10,728 nt of DNA from an uncultured Bifidobacteriaceae bacterium (GCA_946891915.1 CAMPNN010000034.1:1-10728); one strand, 5' to 3'; positions 1-7,281 are shown, numbered from the stretch's first letter. Made by a program: numbers and translations. Notes: generated by a model from the letters alone, not told the origin.

Positions 1-1191
1 TGCTGGATTGACATCAATCTTTTCTGCCAAATCAGAAAGAGTTGCGCCCTGGCGCAAACGAATAGTAGCGCCATTACCAGAAGGAATACGCACACCGCCA
101 ATAACTGGTGCTTTAAGCTCTTCGTACTCACGACGCTTCGCTAAACGGTTCTTACGAGCCTTAGAAGACTTGCCTCCCTGACGACCGAATGCGCCTGCAG
201 CTCCTGCCCTACCACGGCCACCACCGCGAGATGGTCCACCATTAGGAGCGCCTGCAGCTGCAGCTTGGAAGCTTGCGCCTTGCGATGCAAAACGAGATTC
301 TGCTGATGGGCGACTCGAAGCCGAACCAGAGCCAGAACCTGCGCCTCCGCGACGCTGACCCGACCACTGCGAAGAACGTCCAGCACCTTGACCTGAACGG
401 CCGCCGCGAGAACGATTGCCGCGCTCCCCACGCGAACCATTAGCTGCACCTGCGCCAGCCTGACCCGGACGACCACCATGGCCATCCTGTGCGCCTGGGC
501 GGGACATTGGATGAGGGCGAGGAATATCTCCCGGAGTAGGAGCACGCATACCCTGCTTACGACTAAACGGATTATTGCCCGGACGAGGAGCTGCAGCGCT
601 CGCTCCCTGAGCACCCTGATGAGGACGTGGGCGTGGAGGCATTTGCGAACGATCGCCACGAGACTGACCCTGTGACTTTTGCTTAGATTCACCACGATTT
701 TCGCGATTTTCACGGTTTTCGCGATTTTCTTTACGACGCTCGCCGCCCTTAGATTCAGAACCAGCTGCGTGAGAATTATGATTTTGACGAGGCTGATTTG
801 CACCCGGCTTTGGTACGTTATGCGCAGCCGCAGCATGCTCATGCTTTTCTGCAGAAGGCGCAGAATTTGCTACAGACGAGTCTGCGGAATTTGCAGCAGT
901 TGCAGCAGTTGCAGCAGTTGCAGGAGTTGCAGAATTTGCAGGAGTTGCAGGCGCTTTATGCGATGCAGCTTGAGGTTTTGCCTTCGGTGCAGCAGGTTTA
1001 GCTGCGTTTGAAGATTTCGCAGACTGATTACCATCTGCTGCCAACGCCGTCTGCAAACGACGTACTACTGGAGCCTCAACTGTTGAAGAAGCAGACTTAA
1101 CAAATTCGCCCATGCTCTTCAAACGCTCCAACACGGTTTTACTGTCTACGCCAAATTCCTTGGCCAGTTCATACACGCGCTTTTTAACCAC
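1..1191 (-). CDS. infB: Translation initiation factor IF-2, N-terminal part (runs off left edge)
   Basis: IF-2 is the GTPase that brings fMet-tRNA to the 30S subunit and promotes subunit joining. Only 397 N-terminal codons are in the window; the frame is open to base 1 and the G domain lies outside. Residues 1-50 form the first IF2_N domain ([20 protein letters not shown], then [12 protein letters not shown]). Residues of about 55-340 are a low-complexity linker rich in Ala, Pro, Gly, Arg and Gln, as is usual in high-GC Gram-positive IF-2. Residues 341-397 start the second conserved IF2_N region ([19 protein letters not shown], then [17 protein letters not shown]). The start is GTG at 1189-1191, chosen because AGAGGAG lies 8 nt upstream and the next residues match the family N-terminus. 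It lies downstream of nusA on the same strand with a 238-nt gap. The linker carries two short in-frame repeat tracts. Confidence 0.95.
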   Translation of the reverse strand, partial: MVKKRVYELAKEFGVDSKTVLERLKSMGEFVKSASSTVEAPVVRRLQTALAADGNQSAKSSNAAKPAAPKAKPQAASHKAPATPANSATPATAATAATAANSADSSVANSAPSAEKHEHAAAAHNVPKPGANQPRQNHNSHAAGSESKGGERRKENRENRENRENRGESKQKSQGQSRGDRSQMPPRPRPHQGAQGASAAAPRPGNNPFSRKQGMRAPTPGDIPRPHPMSRPGAQDGHGGRPGQAGAGAANGSRGERGNRSRGGRSGQGAGRSSQWSGQRRGGAGSGSGSASSRPSAESRFASQGASFQAAAAGAPNGGPSRGGGRGRAGAAGAFGRQGGKSSKARKNRLAKRREYEELKAPVIGGVRIPSGNGATIRLRQGATLSDLAEKIDVNPA

Positions 1192-1429
1192 CCAGTGTTC
1201 TCCTCTATCTGTGGCAACGCTAGCGCGCGCCACTTTACATTATTGCGAGCTTATTGTTTATTATCGTGCGATATTTCATCGTGCGACCATGATCTTGTAC
1301 CTCGTCTACAGCCGGACTACTGCCACCGCATTCAGCCCAGATTTCAGCTTTTAGCATACTCGAAACGTTGGATTGGCGCGAGTGTCGCTAAACGCTGGTG
1401 AAGAGATTAGATTAGTATTACTTTACGAA
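1192..1429. other. nusA-infB spacer without a gene
   Basis: This 238-nt gap between two genes normally co-transcribed is open to neither a YlxR-like nor any other convincing small protein on the minus strand. Plus-strand frames here (starting at 1112 and 1195) overlap the infB start and have no family features. I see no strong terminator, so read-through from nusA is plausible, but a local infB promoter cannot be excluded. Confidence 0.5.
1200..1206 (-). promoter_or_regulatory. Ribosome binding site of infB
   Basis: AGAGGAG on the minus strand, 8 nt before a GTG codon. It decides the GTG start of infB; there is no ATG near this position in frame. Confidence 0.8.
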
Positions 1430-2509
1430 TTATTCAGCAGCAGATTCAGTATGCGAAGAATCTGCAGCAGACTGTGCGTTCTGCGCTTGAGCTGCAGCAA
1501 CCTTCTTAGCATGCTCCTCAGCTGATTCAATACCAATCTTCCAACCAGTCAACTTCGCAGCCAAACGAGCATTCTGACCTTCCTTGCCAATAGCAAGCGA
1601 AAGCTGAGCATCGTGAATAAAAGCAACAGCAGTTTGATTCTTCTCACTCACAACCTGCACCTGAGTAGCAGTTGCAGGAGAAAGTGCAGCAGCAACAAAC
1701 TTGGCTGGATCGTCTGACCAATCAACAATATCAATCTTTTCTTGACCCAAGTTTTCCATTACTGCACGCACACGAGAACCACCAGGACCAATCAAAGCAC
1801 CCTTTGGATTAACTCCTTCAGTATTTGCACGCACTGCAATCTTTGTGCGCGCTCCTGCCTCACGAGCAATCGCCATAATCGAAACAGCACCAGAGACAAG
1901 CTCTGGAACTTCACGCTCAAACAAGCGACGAACCAACTCAGGATGAGAACGCGAAACAACGATTTCTGGGCCACGAAGACCTCGCGCAACATTCACCACA
2001 TAAACACGAATGCGCTCACCATGACGGTAACGCTCGCCAGGAACCTGCTCACGACGTGGCAGAATCGCCTCAACATCGCCAACAGCAACGTGAATGTTAG
2101 TAGTATCTTTTGCATCCTGCTGAATAATGCCGTTAATCAGCTTGCCTTTTTGACCAGAAAACGCACCAAATACGCGATCGTCTTCAGCCTTACGGAAAAT
2201 CTGACTAATAACCTGACGAGCTGTTGCTGCAGCAAGACGACCAAAATCGCGAGGAGTGTCGTCATATTCTTCGCCCAAGGTTGGTGCCGGATACGGGTTA
2301 TCCTCAGTAGGTTCACCAGGAATTTCATCCCTAGCCCACACAGTGAACGAACCTGCGCGTTCGTCCAATTCAACTCGCACATGCTTTGCAGGATGAGCGG
2401 TTTTCATATACGCAAGACGCAAGGCCTCGGCGAGTGCCTCGTCCAGCTCCTCGGCATTAATCCCCTGCTGTGCCGCAAGCTGATGCATTCCCGCCAAATC
2501 CAATTCCAT
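1430..2509 (-). CDS. nusA: Transcription termination/antitermination factor NusA
   Basis: NusA binds RNA polymerase and nascent RNA and controls pausing, termination and antitermination. The 359-residue product has the N-terminal polymerase-binding domain (about 1-118), an S1 domain (about 118-178; GKLINGIIQ, then AILPRREQVPGERY), KH1 (about 200-270; KGALIGPGGSRVRAV, then EKIDIVDW) and KH2 (about 280-330; LAIGKEGQNARLAAKLTGW). The tail is Ala/Gln/Ser-rich and lacks the acidic repeats of proteobacterial NusA, as expected in actinobacteria. The start is ATG at 2507-2509, with AGAGGA 8 nt upstream; a start 27 nt further out lacks this support. infB follows on the same strand. rimP, which commonly precedes nusA in other bacteria, is absent: the upstream gene is divergent and unrelated. 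Confidence 0.96.
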   Translation of the reverse strand: MELDLAGMHQLAAQQGINAEELDEALAEALRLAYMKTAHPAKHVRVELDERAGSFTVWARDEIPGEPTEDNPYPAPTLGEEYDDTPRDFGRLAAATARQVISQIFRKAEDDRVFGAFSGQKGKLINGIIQQDAKDTTNIHVAVGDVEAILPRREQVPGERYRHGERIRVYVVNVARGLRGPEIVVSRSHPELVRRLFEREVPELVSGAVSIMAIAREAGARTKIAVRANTEGVNPKGALIGPGGSRVRAVMENLGQEKIDIVDWSDDPAKFVAAALSPATATQVQVVSEKNQTAVAFIHDAQLSLAIGKEGQNARLAAKLTGWKIGIESAEEHAKKVAAAQAQNAQSAADSSHTESAAE

Positions 2510-2517
2510 CGCGCACG

Positions 2518-2523
2518 TCCTCT
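2518..2523 (-). promoter_or_regulatory. Ribosome binding site of nusA
   Basis: AGAGGA on the minus strand, 8 nt from the ATG at 2507-2509. It favours the 359-residue NusA over a 368-residue version starting at 2536. Confidence 0.75.
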
Positions 2524-2657
2524 CGTTATAACGCATTCATTTATGATTATTATTATTTTGCAACTTCCACACACACCGAATTAAATCAGCGCATATTGGT
2601 CACACACAGTGGCTATTTTAGTAGATTATGCAGACACTTTATGTTTTGTTATATGCC

Positions 2658-3653
2658 ATGCGAAAAGTCGCAAAACGCAACCTAACTACGGTCATTACTG
2701 TTTTTATGTGCATTTCACTAATGCCATCATTAGGCGCTTGTGGCACGTTACAAAATATTCATGTCGATCGCAGCACAAATTCTACAGCACCAGAAAATAC
2801 TTGCGCTAAAGCCTACAAAATTGCCAAAAACAACCAACGTATGCTTGAAAAAAATGACGGCAATCAAAATGGAACCAATCAAAATAATGTGGATTGGAAA
2901 ACCGCAGCAAAAGCGTGGGAAACAGTAGCTCAACAATGCCCTGGCAGATTAAGCGAAAGCATTGTTTACACCGCAAAAGCACAGTGGGAAATACTAAATC
3001 AGAACAACTCTCCTGAAGCAAGCGACAAAAATTCAATAACGCAACAAATAGAACACAACGCTTACGTTCAAATGCGCGAAGTGCTAGACCATTACAAAAA
3101 CTTCCAGTGGACTCACAATCCCCTTGCACAAGCAGCAGCATCCGAAGATCAGCTATCGTTTATTCTTCAAGCTTTAGCTGCAAAAAAGATACCAGGATTG
3201 CCATTGGAATACAGCGATATAGCTTCAACAAATGCGCAAGGAATTATGCGCGCAGCCGGAAAAGGAACGGATTTACGCAAAAAAGTTTACGAAATCCCAC
3301 AGCAAGCATTAGACAGCGGAATAATACACGATTCAACTAGCAAGAAAGACTTGCCGCTAGCAGCTTTTGCTTACATGAACTGCGCAAGAGGAGAACTTGC
3401 AGCATTCCAGCAAACAATAACAATTAACGCAATAAATCAGAATAAAACTAACGCAAATAATGATGTAAGCGCAAACTCAAATAAAAACAGCGCAAACGCA
3501 AACAACGCAAGAGGCAAAAATAGCGACGACAATAACGCTGTTCTCGCCAATCAAGCCTTCAAAAATGCGATTGTAAAATTGATTACTTCCAGATTATTAC
3601 GCGCTTACGCACTAGGCTACCCTGCAGACGTATCACTGCTTTTTAGCAAATAA
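2658..3653 (+). CDS. Predicted lipoprotein of unknown function, Asn-rich C-terminal region
   Basis: I do not recognise a family. The N-terminus MRKVAKRNLTTVITV is a basic n-region followed by a hydrophobic core and a lipobox (SLGAC, Cys28), so the mature protein should be lipid-anchored outside the membrane. The mature part is hydrophilic and mostly helical in character (e.g. KTAAKAWETVAQQCPG, with the look of a helical-repeat or sensor-type lipoprotein). Near the C-terminus, about residues 265-305, is a low-complexity stretch of Asn, Ala, Ser and Lys. An in-frame ATG at 2628 would add ten residues, but these would put a hydrophobic stretch before the basic n-region; neither ATG has a clear ribosome binding site. 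The gene is divergent from nusA, with about 150 nt between starts. It is followed by a 246-nt gap with repeats. Coding is convincing because of the signal peptide and the long open frame. Confidence 0.8.
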   Translation: MRKVAKRNLTTVITVFMCISLMPSLGACGTLQNIHVDRSTNSTAPENTCAKAYKIAKNNQRMLEKNDGNQNGTNQNNVDWKTAAKAWETVAQQCPGRLSESIVYTAKAQWEILNQNNSPEASDKNSITQQIEHNAYVQMREVLDHYKNFQWTHNPLAQAAASEDQLSFILQALAAKKIPGLPLEYSDIASTNAQGIMRAAGKGTDLRKKVYEIPQQALDSGIIHDSTSKKDLPLAAFAYMNCARGELAAFQQTITINAINQNKTNANNDVSANSNKNSANANNARGKNSDDNNAVLANQAFKNAIVKLITSRLLRAYALGYPADVSLLFSK

Positions 3654-3661
3654 TTCTTCGC

Positions 3662-3676
3662 TTGCGAAATTCGCAA
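3662..3676. promoter_or_regulatory. 15-bp palindrome, possible operator
   Basis: TTGCGAA-A-TTCGCAA is a perfect inverted repeat with 7-bp arms and a single central base, just after the lipoprotein stop codon. It has no T-run on the plus strand, so it is not a good terminator. Its size and symmetry suit a dimeric repressor, perhaps of the solute-binding gene downstream, but it is about 220 bp from that start. Function is inferred. Confidence 0.3.
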
Positions 3677-3690
3677 ATAAGTAAGAAGAA

Positions 3691-3758
3691 AGATAAACAG
3701 ATAGCTAATCATATAGATAAGCAGACAGATAAGCAGACAGATAAGCAGACAGATAAGC
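3691..3758. repeat. 12-bp tandem repeat (AGATAAGCAGAC), about 5.7 copies
   Basis: Three exact copies of AGATAAGCAGAC run from 3715 to 3750, followed by a partial copy to 3758. Two diverged copies in the same 12-bp register lie at 3691-3702 (AGATAAACAGAT) and 3703-3714. The repeat is between a lipoprotein gene and the solute-binding gene, about 140 bp upstream of the latter's ATG. Such repeats often change copy number by slippage. Confidence 0.9.
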
Positions 3759-3899
3759 CACGGATAATATCAAACGCAATATCTGAATTTCCCTGTAGTT
3801 AGCGCATACCCGCATCTTAAGAACATACTCGTATAGTCGTACACTTATTAAACGTATCGCCAAAGTGCATGTAAAGACTCGGTATGTTGGGAGGTAAGC

Positions 3900-5180
3900 A
3901 TGGCGAATATGGGGAGAACCATAAAGAAGACACTTGGCTTAATGCTAGCCACAGTCACATTGCTATCTGTTACTGCGTGCAGCTCTAGCTTCGGATCGCA
4001 AGTTAAGCTCAACGTGTTAGCACCTGAAAAGTTTGTAAAGAAGGGCGGCTGGATTCTTACCATGGAAGACGCCTTCCGTAAAGAACATCCGGAAGTTTCG
4101 TTTACTAACACTTCTATTAAACAATTTGACGAACCGTATTCGCCAGCTACGGACAAAGACAAGTATCCGAAAGTTTCAGCCGATGTCTTTATATTCAAAA
4201 GCGATACAATACCTTACTTGCATAAAGCAGGTATTCTTGGCAAGTTCAGCAAAGAGACCGAAAAGCAGATTGAAAAGCAGAACCCTACGCCGTTATCCAA
4301 CTCAGTATTTTACAATCAAGCATACTACGGGGTTCCGTACACGAGTAACGCTTGGTTTATGTACTACGACAAGTCTAAGCTTTCCGAAAACGATGTGAAG
4401 TCTTTGAATACTATGCTGCAAAAGCAGAAAGTTGCACTCAATCTAAGAAGCACCGATCTTTTTGAGAGCTTATACCTTGATTCATGCATGATTTTTGGTG
4501 TATCTAAGGCAGGACTGGACTCAAGAGATGGCGTAAACTTCAACGAAAAGTGCTACCCTATTACCAAGTACCTTACAAACCTTGTTAATGAACCAAACTT
4601 CATTAATGCTGTAGGCGATACTGGCATTGAATCCTTAAGAAATGGTAGTGCAGCAGCCTACTTCTCCGGAATTTGGGAAGCTGATGAAGTCAAGAAGATT
4701 CTAGGCAAAAACTTTGCAGCTGCACCATTGCCTAAAGTTCGCGCGGACCAAGGTTATGATACTGAGGAATACGATTCTACTGCAAACTTCGAATATCAGA
4801 TGAAACAAAACGTAGATTCTCAAGCTATTGGCTATAACGCAAAATCAAAGTATCGTGACTTAGCAGAGAAGTTCGCAGCATTCCTTGGTTCGACCGAATC
4901 TCAAAAAAAGGCATACGAACTGCAAAAGATTGTGCCAAGCGATAAAACTTTGAAGAGCTTTGTAGCAAACGATCCTGCCGCAAGCACGCAAATGCAAAGC
5001 GTGGAAAAAACTTCGATAGATCAACCGTTTAGCTATAGAGAATATAATACAACTTCGTATTATTTAAGCACGTTAAACCGCCATATATCTGAAAAGACTT
5101 TGAATGATGGTAGCACAATCTTCGACGATATTGATTATGCACAAGAGTACATCAATAAATACCTTAGAAAAACTAAGTAA
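3900..5180 (+). CDS. ABC-transporter solute-binding lipoprotein (family 1, MalE-like), orphan
   Basis: This is the extracellular substrate-capture subunit of a carbohydrate-type ABC importer, lipid-anchored to the outer face of the membrane. The signal peptide begins MANMGRTIKKTLGLMLATVT and ends in a lipobox (SVTAC, Cys27). Family marks are the early Gly-Gly then WILTMEDAFRKEHPEV (about 49-66), the hinge-type YYGVPYTSNAWFMYYDKSKL (142-161), and YFSGIWEADEVKKIL (254-268) followed by AAAPLPKV. The 426-residue length is normal. The start is ATG at 3900 with GGGAGGT ending 4 nt upstream; an internal ATG at 3909 is too far from it. No permease or ATPase gene is nearby, so it must work with distant partners. 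The substrate cannot be read from the sequence. The gene's 3' end is partly duplicated just after the stop codon. Confidence 0.9.
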   Translation: MANMGRTIKKTLGLMLATVTLLSVTACSSSFGSQVKLNVLAPEKFVKKGGWILTMEDAFRKEHPEVSFTNTSIKQFDEPYSPATDKDKYPKVSADVFIFKSDTIPYLHKAGILGKFSKETEKQIEKQNPTPLSNSVFYNQAYYGVPYTSNAWFMYYDKSKLSENDVKSLNTMLQKQKVALNLRSTDLFESLYLDSCMIFGVSKAGLDSRDGVNFNEKCYPITKYLTNLVNEPNFINAVGDTGIESLRNGSAAAYFSGIWEADEVKKILGKNFAAAPLPKVRADQGYDTEEYDSTANFEYQMKQNVDSQAIGYNAKSKYRDLAEKFAAFLGSTESQKKAYELQKIVPSDKTLKSFVANDPAASTQMQSVEKTSIDQPFSYREYNTTSYYLSTLNRHISEKTLNDGSTIFDDIDYAQEYINKYLRKTK

Positions 5181-5208
5181 AAACTACGTAGATACTAAGT
5201 AAAAACTA
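5172..5208. repeat. Direct repeat at the end of the solute-binding gene
   Basis: ACTAAGTAAAAACTA occurs at 5172-5186 and again at 5194-5208 (22-bp period). The first copy contains the TAA stop codon of the solute-binding gene, so the second copy looks like a short local duplication of the gene's end. Confidence 0.8.
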
Positions 5209-5230
5209 TTAATCAAATTAACCGTATAAA

Positions 5231-5257
5231 CAACCAAATAAACACAACCAAATAAAC
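5231..5257. repeat. Short tandem direct repeat in AT-rich leader
   Basis: CAACCAAATAAAC occurs at 5231-5243 and 5245-5257, separated by one base. It lies 60-90 bp upstream of the next start codon, in an A-rich leader. A role is not evident. Confidence 0.75.
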
Positions 5258-5320
5258 TTAGCGTTTGTTATAAAAACTTTATACACGACGCTATTCATAC
5301 AATGAACGAAAGAAGCTATT

Positions 5321-6613
5321 ATGAAGCGTTTTACTAAAGCACTTCTGACCTTCGCATGCGCAGCAAGCATTGTAATAGGAATTCCTACTTGTGCATATGC
5401 AGACGAACAAGAAAAACCAAATGTTATATCATCCATAATGAAACTCAACGATGACCAAAAATGGGACTATTGGAGAGGTCAAAATGACGCTGCCAAGATT
5501 AGCAACGTGAAAGTTACGGATGTTGAAGCTCACAGTGCAAAAGTCTCCTTTGACTATGAACTATTTAATGTCAAAGATCTTAAAAAGCTAACATTCATTG
5601 TTTCCGTAAGAAAATACTCGAAAATAATGGTAACGAACGATAGTTTACTAGGCTATTCGTTGTCTGCCGAAGCTGGCGATATTGATCCTCAATATAATCA
5701 ACAGAGCAAAAACGAAGAAGACAAAAAGAAAGATACTTCCAAAGAGGACGAATATGTCTACAAAGAAAGCAATATACCGTTCTTTAGTGATGAACCAGCC
5801 AGCGGATACATTCGCGGACTAGATTACTACAGCTACCATTACCCGAAAAATCTTCCAACGAAGAAAAAGGGACATGCATACGTTATAGTGAGCACAAAGC
5901 CAGCAACTAAATACACTAATACGCAAAATATGGGCGATACAACTAGAATGATTCGCGTTGAAAAAGGCGAAACGACGGATCCTGTTAAGCCATACATCGA
6001 CACATTCTCACTCATGCGTTGGATTGCTGGGAAAATAGACAAAGAATACTACGATAAGGCAACAGATATTGATGTCAACTCTACTTATGTAGGTATTCAT
6101 GCGGATTATAAGGACGGCAGCGCAATCTACTTCAACAACAATGCCGTGCAAGTGCCAACATTTACAACATTGAGAAAAGATCCGCCTTCGCACTGCTCGG
6201 TTGGCAAAAAGAATAATGATTCGAGCAAGAAAGATGGCAATAGCGATAAGAATGCCGCAGAAAATGCGTCGGCAAATGATTCAACAATGACACCATTGCA
6301 GCGCGCTTTCAATAGAAGCCCAGTGGCATTTACGATTGCCATTGTGTCGGCAGTATTGCTTGTGGCAATAGGCGTTGGACTTGCAGTAAAGCACAGCTTG
6401 ACTAAGAAGAAGCGTGCGCTTGCCAGTAAAGAAGCGTCAGATGCGGACGGAGCGGAAAACGGCGACGGCGAGGCTGAGGCGGCTGCTGCTGAGGCTGAGG
6501 CTGATGCTGAGGCGACTGATGCCGATGCTGCTGAGGCGACTGAGGCTGGAGAAGCTGAAGCTGCTGGAACTACTGAAGCTCCGGAAGCACCTTCACCAAG
6601 CGAGCAGCTGTAA
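5321..6613 (+). CDS. Secreted, membrane-anchored surface protein with acidic Ala/Glu-rich tail
   Basis: I do not recognise a named family. Residues 1-27 are a type I signal peptide (MKRFTKALLTFACAASIVIG, cleavage likely after AYA27). The outside part, about 28-330, has a Lys/Glu/Asp-rich insert (128-145) and aromatic-rich stretches (GLDYYSYHYPKN), then a Ser/Asn/Lys-rich hydrophilic stalk (295-325). A single membrane helix spans about 334-356 (VAFTIAIVSAVLLVAIGVGL) and is followed by KKKR, a stop-transfer signal that puts the C-terminus inside the cell. The last 60 residues are almost only Ala, Glu, Asp, Gly and Thr, ending Pro/Ser-rich. There is no LPXTG motif, so anchoring is by the helix. 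The start is ATG at 5321 with only a weak purine tract (GAAAGAAG) upstream. It lies 140 nt after the solute-binding gene and could share its transcript. Confidence 0.85.
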   Translation: MKRFTKALLTFACAASIVIGIPTCAYADEQEKPNVISSIMKLNDDQKWDYWRGQNDAAKISNVKVTDVEAHSAKVSFDYELFNVKDLKKLTFIVSVRKYSKIMVTNDSLLGYSLSAEAGDIDPQYNQQSKNEEDKKKDTSKEDEYVYKESNIPFFSDEPASGYIRGLDYYSYHYPKNLPTKKKGHAYVIVSTKPATKYTNTQNMGDTTRMIRVEKGETTDPVKPYIDTFSLMRWIAGKIDKEYYDKATDIDVNSTYVGIHADYKDGSAIYFNNNAVQVPTFTTLRKDPPSHCSVGKKNNDSSKKDGNSDKNAAENASANDSTMTPLQRAFNRSPVAFTIAIVSAVLLVAIGVGLAVKHSLTKKKRALASKEASDADGAENGDGEAEAAAAEAEADAEATDADAAEATEAGEAEAAGTTEAPEAPSPSEQL

Positions 6614-6670
6614 TACTAAATCATCTGCACGATTCAATAACAATCGATAATTAAAAAGCAACTATACGCA

Positions 6671-6713
6671 GAAACCGTAGCTTTTGTACATAATGCATGA
6701 AAGCTGCGGTTTT
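6671..6713. terminator. Symmetric Rho-independent terminator after the surface-protein gene
   Basis: GAAACCGTAGCTTT (6671-6684) pairs with AAAGCTGCGGTTTT (6700-6713), with one G-U pair and a 15-nt loop. The stem has an A-tract on one side and a T-tract on the other, so it could stop transcription from both sides; on the plus strand it lies 58 nt after the stop codon at 6613. Confidence 0.75.
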
Positions 6714-6795
6714 CGCATATTTTATCCAGTATTGCCGGCACATAGTGCGTTCACAGGCACATAGTGAGTCTGGATTTTCAGACACTTGCTTGATT

Positions 6796-6880
6796 CCTGC
6801 CCTGCCTGCGTCAATCGAGACGCAGGCAGACCTCGCTCAGGTTGGAAGCACACTGTGCTTCCAACCTGAGCAAGCTCGGC
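6796..6880 (-). repeat. 85-bp double-hairpin element, copy A
   Basis: The plus strand shows hairpin 1, CTGCCTGCGTC / GACGCAGGCAG (6802-6812 and 6819-6829, 6-nt loop), then hairpin 2, a perfect 37-bp palindrome (6835-6871) with arms GCTCAGGTTGGAAGCACA and its complement around one base. A second copy of exactly the same length is at 7566-7650. The strand is given as minus because the copy lies directly downstream of the minus-strand tRNA-Ser terminator, as copy B does for truA. No open frame over it is convincing as a gene. Confidence 0.85.
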
Positions 6881-6881
6881 A

Positions 6882-6930
6882 GAATAAAAAAGCTTCAAGC
6901 GCAAAATGCAGCTTGAAGCTTATTATTCTG
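6882..6930 (-). terminator. Rho-independent terminator of tRNA-Ser
   Basis: On the minus strand AAGCTTCAAGC and GCTTGAAGCTT pair around a 10-nt loop (6890-6921 with flanks) and run into a T-tract (TTTTTT, complement of 6886-6891). An outer stem of GCAGAATAA (6880-6888) and TTATTCTGC (6923-6931) extends it. It begins immediately after the tRNA 3' end. Confidence 0.85.
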
Positions 6931-7016
6931 CGGATGAAGCGAGATTCGAACTCGCGGAGGATTTTACCCTCACACGCTTTCGAGGCGTGCTCCTTAGACC
7001 GCTCGGACATTCATCC
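6931..7016 (-). tRNA. tRNA-Ser, anticodon CGA
   Basis: The 86-nt minus-strand sequence folds as a class II tRNA: acceptor GGATGAA / TTCATCC with discriminator G, D-stem TCC/GGA, anticodon stem CACGC/GCGTG around loop CTCGAAA (anticodon CGA, reading UCG), long variable arm GAGG/CCTC, and T-arm GCGAG-TTCGAAT-CTCGC. The long variable arm and the G discriminator fit serine. CCA is not encoded and must be added after transcription. The gene stands alone, with its own terminator directly downstream and a possible promoter upstream. Confidence 0.96.
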
Positions 7017-7034
7017 ACATGCAATTTGACGCAA

Positions 7035-7063
7035 CTTAATCGCGCACAAACGCAACTTTTCAA
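7035..7063 (-). promoter_or_regulatory. Possible promoter of tRNA-Ser
   Basis: On the minus strand TTGAAA (7058-7063) and ATTAAG (7035-7040) are separated by 17 bp and would place the transcript start about 12 nt before the tRNA. The -35 matches the consensus at five of six bases, but the -10 is weak. Confidence 0.35.
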
Positions 7064-7176
7064 TTGTAAACCATGCCGCGAATATAAATTCATGGCGCGT
7101 TGAAACACATAGCAGACGTTGCGCGCAAATGTGTACTTACACACCACCCAACGCTCGCGCTATAAGCGCTCGCTAT

Positions 7177-7223
7177 GAAACTCGCGTTGGAAGTCCACTG
7201 GACTTCCAACCTGAGCGAGTTTC
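7177..7223. repeat. Diverged single-hairpin relative of the double-hairpin element, copy C
   Basis: GTTGGAAGTCCA (7186-7197) and TGGACTTCCAAC (7199-7210) pair around one base; outer arms GAAACTCGC (7177-7185) and GCGAGTTTC (7215-7223) extend the stem, leaving a CTGA bulge on the right side (7211-7214). The inner hairpin, the central CACTG and the CCTGAGC after the right arm match elements A and B. The first hairpin of A and B is not present. Confidence 0.75.
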
Positions 7224-7281
7224 CGCTCCGAGTTGCTTTCGCGCTACGCTCTATGTGCGGAGGCAGGTCGTCGTGCAAACT

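Larger units (their letters stand above)
6614..6930. other. Non-coding gap between surface-protein gene and tRNA-Ser
   Basis: This 317-nt stretch holds the symmetric terminator, a pair of GGCACATAGTG direct repeats (6737-6747 and 6756-6766), double-hairpin element A and the tRNA terminator. Short open frames on both strands here arise from the palindromes and have no ribosome binding sites or protein-like features. Confidence 0.7.

Noticed and set aside
141..842. Minus-strand open frame of 233 codons
   Set aside because: It is out of frame within infB, very rich in Val, Leu and Arg, and has no family features.
679..1011. Plus-strand open frame with repeated Cys-Ser/Arg motifs
   Set aside because: It is the antisense of the 9-bp repeats in the infB linker; the minus frame has the IF-2 conserved ends and a good ribosome binding site.
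1192..1429. YlxR gene between nusA and infB
   Set aside because: No minus-strand frame of suitable length is open and no YlxR-like motif is visible.
1742..2584. Plus-strand open frame of 280 codons
   Set aside because: It is antisense to nusA, whose S1 and KH domains are clear; the antisense product is Thr/Asn/Arg-rich without motifs.
6721..6730. DnaA box suggesting a replication origin
   Set aside because: One TTATCCAGT-like word only, with no cluster and no dnaA or dnaN nearby.
6722..6904. Small open frames on both strands over double-hairpin element A
   Set aside because: Similar peptides come from element B and from both strands because the element is palindromic; no ribosome binding sites.
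6931..7016. Attachment site of an integrated element at tRNA-Ser
   Set aside because: I find no second copy of the tRNA 3' end in the window and no integrase gene.
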